Shown here: positions 8,036 to 10,186 of the stretch, in pieces | How the letters are laid out: each line of letters starts with the position of its first letter | Numbering within the stretch: the stretch's first letter is position 1 | Assembly: GCA_005878635.1 (NCBI GenBank) | Contig: VBLS01000067.1 | Location: 1 to 10,186, forward strand | DNA length: 10,186 nt | Source of the DNA: Methanobacteriota archaeon | Lineage (GTDB): Archaea > Thermoplasmatota > Thermoplasmata > RBG-16-68-12 | Reading direction: 5' to 3' | The notes under the pieces: generated by a model | What the model was told of the DNA's origin: nothing | What the model saw: only the letters and a program-made list of their open reading frames with translations | Databases searched by the model: none | Made by a program: the position numbers and the translations under genes

Positions 8036-8082
8036 CCCGTCCTGCCTTGATGCCGGGCAGCGATGGCAGATCCGGTCGGGCT

Positions 8083-8625
8083 TCAGTCCCTCAACCGCGA
8101 CCACAATCGGGCGAATCCGTCGAGCCGATCCTGCAAGGTGTTGGAGAAGGTCGCCAGCAGGGAGACGACCCGCGAAGGGTCGACGAGTTCGTACGTCTCC
8201 CCATTCGAACCGGCCCCGAGGGTCACGATCCCCGCGACGCTCAGCCGGGTGAGATGATAGGTGACCGTTCCCCGGGACCTCTTCAGACGCCGGGTCACTT
8301 CGCGGTGGGTCATCGGTCCCTCCACCGCGAGGCTCAGGATGATGGCGAGAGACGTGGCCCGTCGACATTCGGCCAACAACCGACGATCGACCTCGTCCAA
8401 GCGGCGGGCCTCCTTCGGAAGGACCAAGCGAGACGAGAAGAATCGACGGTAGTGACGGTCCGACACCCCAACGACGAGGCCTTGCCTCTCGAGCACCCGG
8501 ACGTGATGGCTGATCCCGCTCAGCGAAATGCCGACGACCCGCGCGAGCTCGCGCATGTGGATTCCGGGAATCGAAGAAATCGCATCCAAGATGCGGCCGC
8601 GGACACCGGTCCCGCCGGCCGCCAA
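8083..8625 (-). CDS. Transcriptional regulator with two winged-helix domains
   Basis: A 180-residue protein with two ArsR/MarR-like DNA-binding domains. The first (about 8-66) has the HTH MRELARVVGISLSGISHHVRVLERQGLV pattern and a wing with DRHYRRFF. The second (about 88-150) has MTHREVTRRL, then SRGTVTYHLTRLSVAGIV, and a wing with GETYEL. SGISHHV and GTVTYHL are matching recognition helices. Tandem winged-helix proteins of this type are common in Thermoplasmata and haloarchaea and often regulate neighbouring membrane protein genes. No ligand domain is seen. The start is TTG at 8625, supported by GGAG seven bases upstream and by its position four bases after the stop of the upstream gene. No ATG precedes the first domain in this frame. 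It is the last gene of a unit with a three-helix membrane protein and a surface protein, and converges with the PH-like gene. Confidence 0.85.
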   Translation of the reverse strand: MAAGGTGVRGRILDAISSIPGIHMRELARVVGISLSGISHHVRVLERQGLVVGVSDRHYRRFFSSRLVLPKEARRLDEVDRRLLAECRRATSLAIILSLAVEGPMTHREVTRRLKRSRGTVTYHLTRLSVAGIVTLGAGSNGETYELVDPSRVVSLLATFSNTLQDRLDGFARLWSRLRD

Positions 8626-8629
8626 ACCC

Positions 8630-8899
8630 TCACTCCCGGAAGAAAGTGGCCACGTAGATCAGGAGGAGGATCGCAACCTGGAGGCCCGCCACCACGAACA
8701 AGGGCAGCCCTCCGCCCCCTAGGAATCCGAAGACCAGCAGGCTGATTGCGACCCCTTCCCCGAGTGCGATTCCGAAAGCGCCCGTGAGGAAGAGGAAGGA
8801 CCGGTGGCGATATCGCCGGAAGGTCGCGGCAGCGAGGAGCATCAGGGTGGCGGACAGGACCACGAGAAGGCCCGCCGCCACCGCATCCTCCACCGCCAT
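8630..8899 (-). CDS. Small three-helix membrane protein upstream of regulator
   Basis: An 89-residue protein, almost entirely hydrophobic, with three predicted helices (about 7-26, 35-58, 66-86) joined by a basic loop (RRYRHRS) and a glycine-rich turn (GFLGGGG). The basic loop after helix 1 suggests an outside N-terminus and inside first loop. The ATG at 8899 is preceded by GGAGGT (8909-8914) nine bases away, inside the end of the upstream gene, so the start is well supported. It sits 24 bases after the stop of the surface protein and four bases before the TTG of the winged-helix regulator. The pairing of a small membrane protein and a winged-helix protein suggests the membrane protein may sense a signal for the regulator, or be its target. 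The family is not recognised. Confidence 0.8.
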   Translation of the reverse strand: MAVEDAVAAGLLVVLSATLMLLAAATFRRYRHRSFLFLTGAFGIALGEGVAISLLVFGFLGGGGLPLFVVAGLQVAILLLIYVATFFRE

Positions 8900-8908
8900 C
8901 GCTTCGCG

Positions 8909-8914
8909 ACCTCC
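8909..8914 (-). promoter_or_regulatory. Shine-Dalgarno for the three-helix membrane protein
   Basis: GGAGGT on the minus strand, nine bases before the ATG at 8899 and within 15 bases after the stop of the surface protein gene. It supports translation of an operon mRNA, unlike the apparently leaderless genes elsewhere in the window. Confidence 0.6.
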
Positions 8915-8923
8915 TGCCGCGCA

Positions 8924-10186
8924 TCATCGCTTCCGGCGTTCAACGAGGTAGATGGCGACGGCGGCCAACGCGGACGCGCCCACGAACCAACCGAGGAGCG
9001 AGGTCCAGTCGGTCGTTCCGGGCGAAAGGCCGCGTCCCGTGCCCCCTCCCGCGAGGATCTGGAGATCGAGAGACACCGCGCGGCTCGTGCCGCCTCCCGC
9101 CGCGGTCACGGCGACCGGGAACGTCCCCGTCGGTGCGTTTGACGCGACGATGAACGTCATGGTGGCGACCCCGGTGGCGAGGAATTCAGCGGTCGTGACG
9201 CTGACGCCAACGCCCGCCGGCAACCCGGACACGGATAGGACAACCGGGTTCGTGTAGTTGCCTTTCAAGGTCACGGTCACCGTCGCGGAGCCGATGCTTC
9301 CTGCCTCGATGGAAAGGACGGTCGCGTTCGCGGCGAGCTGGAGGCCCAAGACCTCGAGCTGGAAAGGCACCGAACGAATCGAAGTGCCGTTGTTGCCCCG
9401 GATGACCAAGGGGTAGACGCCGGGAGCCACGGCGGTGGAGACCGAGAGGGCGAGGGTGGCGGTCCCCGAGGGGGCCACGAAGGTTGGAGAGAACGTGCCC
9501 GCGACGCCCGGCGGAGCGCCGGACAGAAACAAATCCACGATCGATCCAGCATAGCCGTTCAAGGCGAGGACCGTCAGGTCCACCGTCGCATTGCCTCCGG
9601 GGGCGGTGCTAGTCCGAGACGGACTCGCCAACAGGACGAAATCGGGCTGAGGAGTCGTCGTATAGTAGGCCGTGAAGGAAAGCCCCGGTGCGCATTGGAT
9701 CGTGTGGTCCCGCGCGCCGCCGTCGGACCAGGACGAGAACCAGTATTGGTAGGACCCGGAAAGCTGCGGGGATGTCGCATTCAACCAGACGGTCGCACCG
9801 TTCGGGCACCAGAATGAGGACGGTGTGGTGACGGCGCTCCCATTCACTTCCAGCCGCAGGCCCGAGGGTCCCGTATCGACCGTGGTCTTGTAGGAGACGG
9901 GGCCCGTCAGGCCGCTGAGCTTCACGACAAAGCCGTCGTCAATCGTTTGCGACGTGGTGTTCACGTGCGGGGACGTGTCGAACGCCCCCGGTGTGACCGG
10001 AAAGTCCGCGGAGCTCGTTTGGCCGGAGACATAAAGTTCCCCGCTCCCGTCAAGGAGGGCGCTCTGGGCTCGGTCCCCGCCCGATCCTCCGAGGTACGTC
10101 GACGAGAGCAAGGTGCTCCCGGTCGGATTGAGCTGACTGACGAACGCGTTCATGGTCAACGGGTCCCCGGGATGCGTTGGCTGGAT
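8924..10186 (-). CDS. Large cell-surface protein, beta-propeller and Ig-like repeats, C-terminal anchor (5' partial)
   Basis: The frame runs through the right edge, so the N-terminus is missing; about 420 residues are visible. They open with an SBBP-type propeller blade (FVSQLNPTGS, STYLGGSGGDRA, LYVSGQTSSADFPVTPGAFDT), and the DDGFVVKL that follows starts another. Next is a module with SSWSDGGARDHTIQC, common in secreted archaeal and bacterial proteins, which holds the two cysteines. Two Ig-like or NPCBM/NEW2-like repeats follow (DFVLLASPSRTSTAPGG..., then GLQLAANATVL...), each with a VSGLPAGV-like element, then a glycine-rich linker, one hydrophobic helix near the end and VERRKR, a typical cell-surface anchor. 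Seven N-x-S/T sequons are visible. The TTG at 10159 is not the start, since the coding continues with blade-like residues. It probably heads a unit with the membrane protein and regulator at 8083-8899. Likely role: adhesion, carbohydrate binding or S-layer contact. Confidence 0.88.
   Translation of the reverse strand: MQPTHPGDPLTMNAFVSQLNPTGSTLLSSTYLGGSGGDRAQSALLDGSGELYVSGQTSSADFPVTPGAFDTSPHVNTTSQTIDDGFVVKLSGLTGPVSYKTTVDTGPSGLRLEVNGSAVTTPSSFWCPNGATVWLNATSPQLSGSYQYWFSSWSDGGARDHTIQCAPGLSFTAYYTTTPQPDFVLLASPSRTSTAPGGNATVDLTVLALNGYAGSIVDLFLSGAPPGVAGTFSPTFVAPSGTATLALSVSTAVAPGVYPLVIRGNNGTSIRSVPFQLEVLGLQLAANATVLSIEAGSIGSATVTVTLKGNYTNPVVLSVSGLPAGVGVSVTTAEFLATGVATMTFIVASNAPTGTFPVAVTAAGGGTSRAVSLDLQILAGGGTGRGLSPGTTDWTSLLGWFVGASALAAVAIYLVERRKR

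Noticed and set aside
8036..8082. Short CTGCC...GGCAG inverted repeat as bidirectional terminator
   Set aside because: Only 5-bp arms and no T-tract on either side, too weak to support.

Overview
This is GC-rich DNA with very short intergenic gaps, and it looks archaeal, most plausibly Euryarchaeota/Thermoplasmatota. The basis is an archaeal-type Kae1, TATA-like boxes 25-33 bases upstream of starts (several suggesting leaderless mRNAs), sequon-rich surface proteins, a ribbon-helix-helix (RHH) regulator, and a protein with two winged-helix domains. The lineage call is inference. No rRNA, tRNA, CRISPR array or insertion sequence was seen.

Left part (3-2400, plus strand). A phospholipase D-like protein, cut by the left edge, carries two complete HKD motifs and a C-terminal membrane anchor. 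It is followed by and overlaps a Cas4-like nuclease with several membrane helices inserted between its first iron-sulfur cysteine and its catalytic core. The pair may act on DNA or lipid at the cell envelope. It is the best candidate here for an undescribed system, although no function can be proven from sequence.

Middle left (2397-4322, minus strand). Five small genes: an RHH regulator with a palindrome over its own promoter and a hairpin/T-tract terminator; two tandem paralogous small membrane proteins; and a tightly overlapping pair made of an anchored, sequon-rich ectodomain protein and a two-helix protein with a coiled-coil tail. The last gene meets the Cas4-like gene tail to tail, and the two stop codons share the four bases CTAG.

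Middle (4542-8035). A class V PLP aminotransferase (plus) converges on kae1 (minus), which makes the universal t6A tRNA modification. Kae1 is divergent from a membrane protein with a PH-like domain. That gene is broken by a perfect 394-bp head-to-tail duplication (7026-7419 = 7420-7813). Since 394 is not a multiple of three, the second copy is out of frame. Removing one copy restores a clean 290-residue protein.

Right part (8083-10186, minus strand). A three-gene unit: a large surface protein (beta-propeller blade, SWSDGGA module, Ig-like repeats, C-terminal anchor; its N-terminus lies beyond the window), a three-helix membrane protein, and a regulator with two winged-helix domains. The last two starts are supported by Shine-Dalgarno sequences. 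A surface structure and its regulator may therefore be made together.
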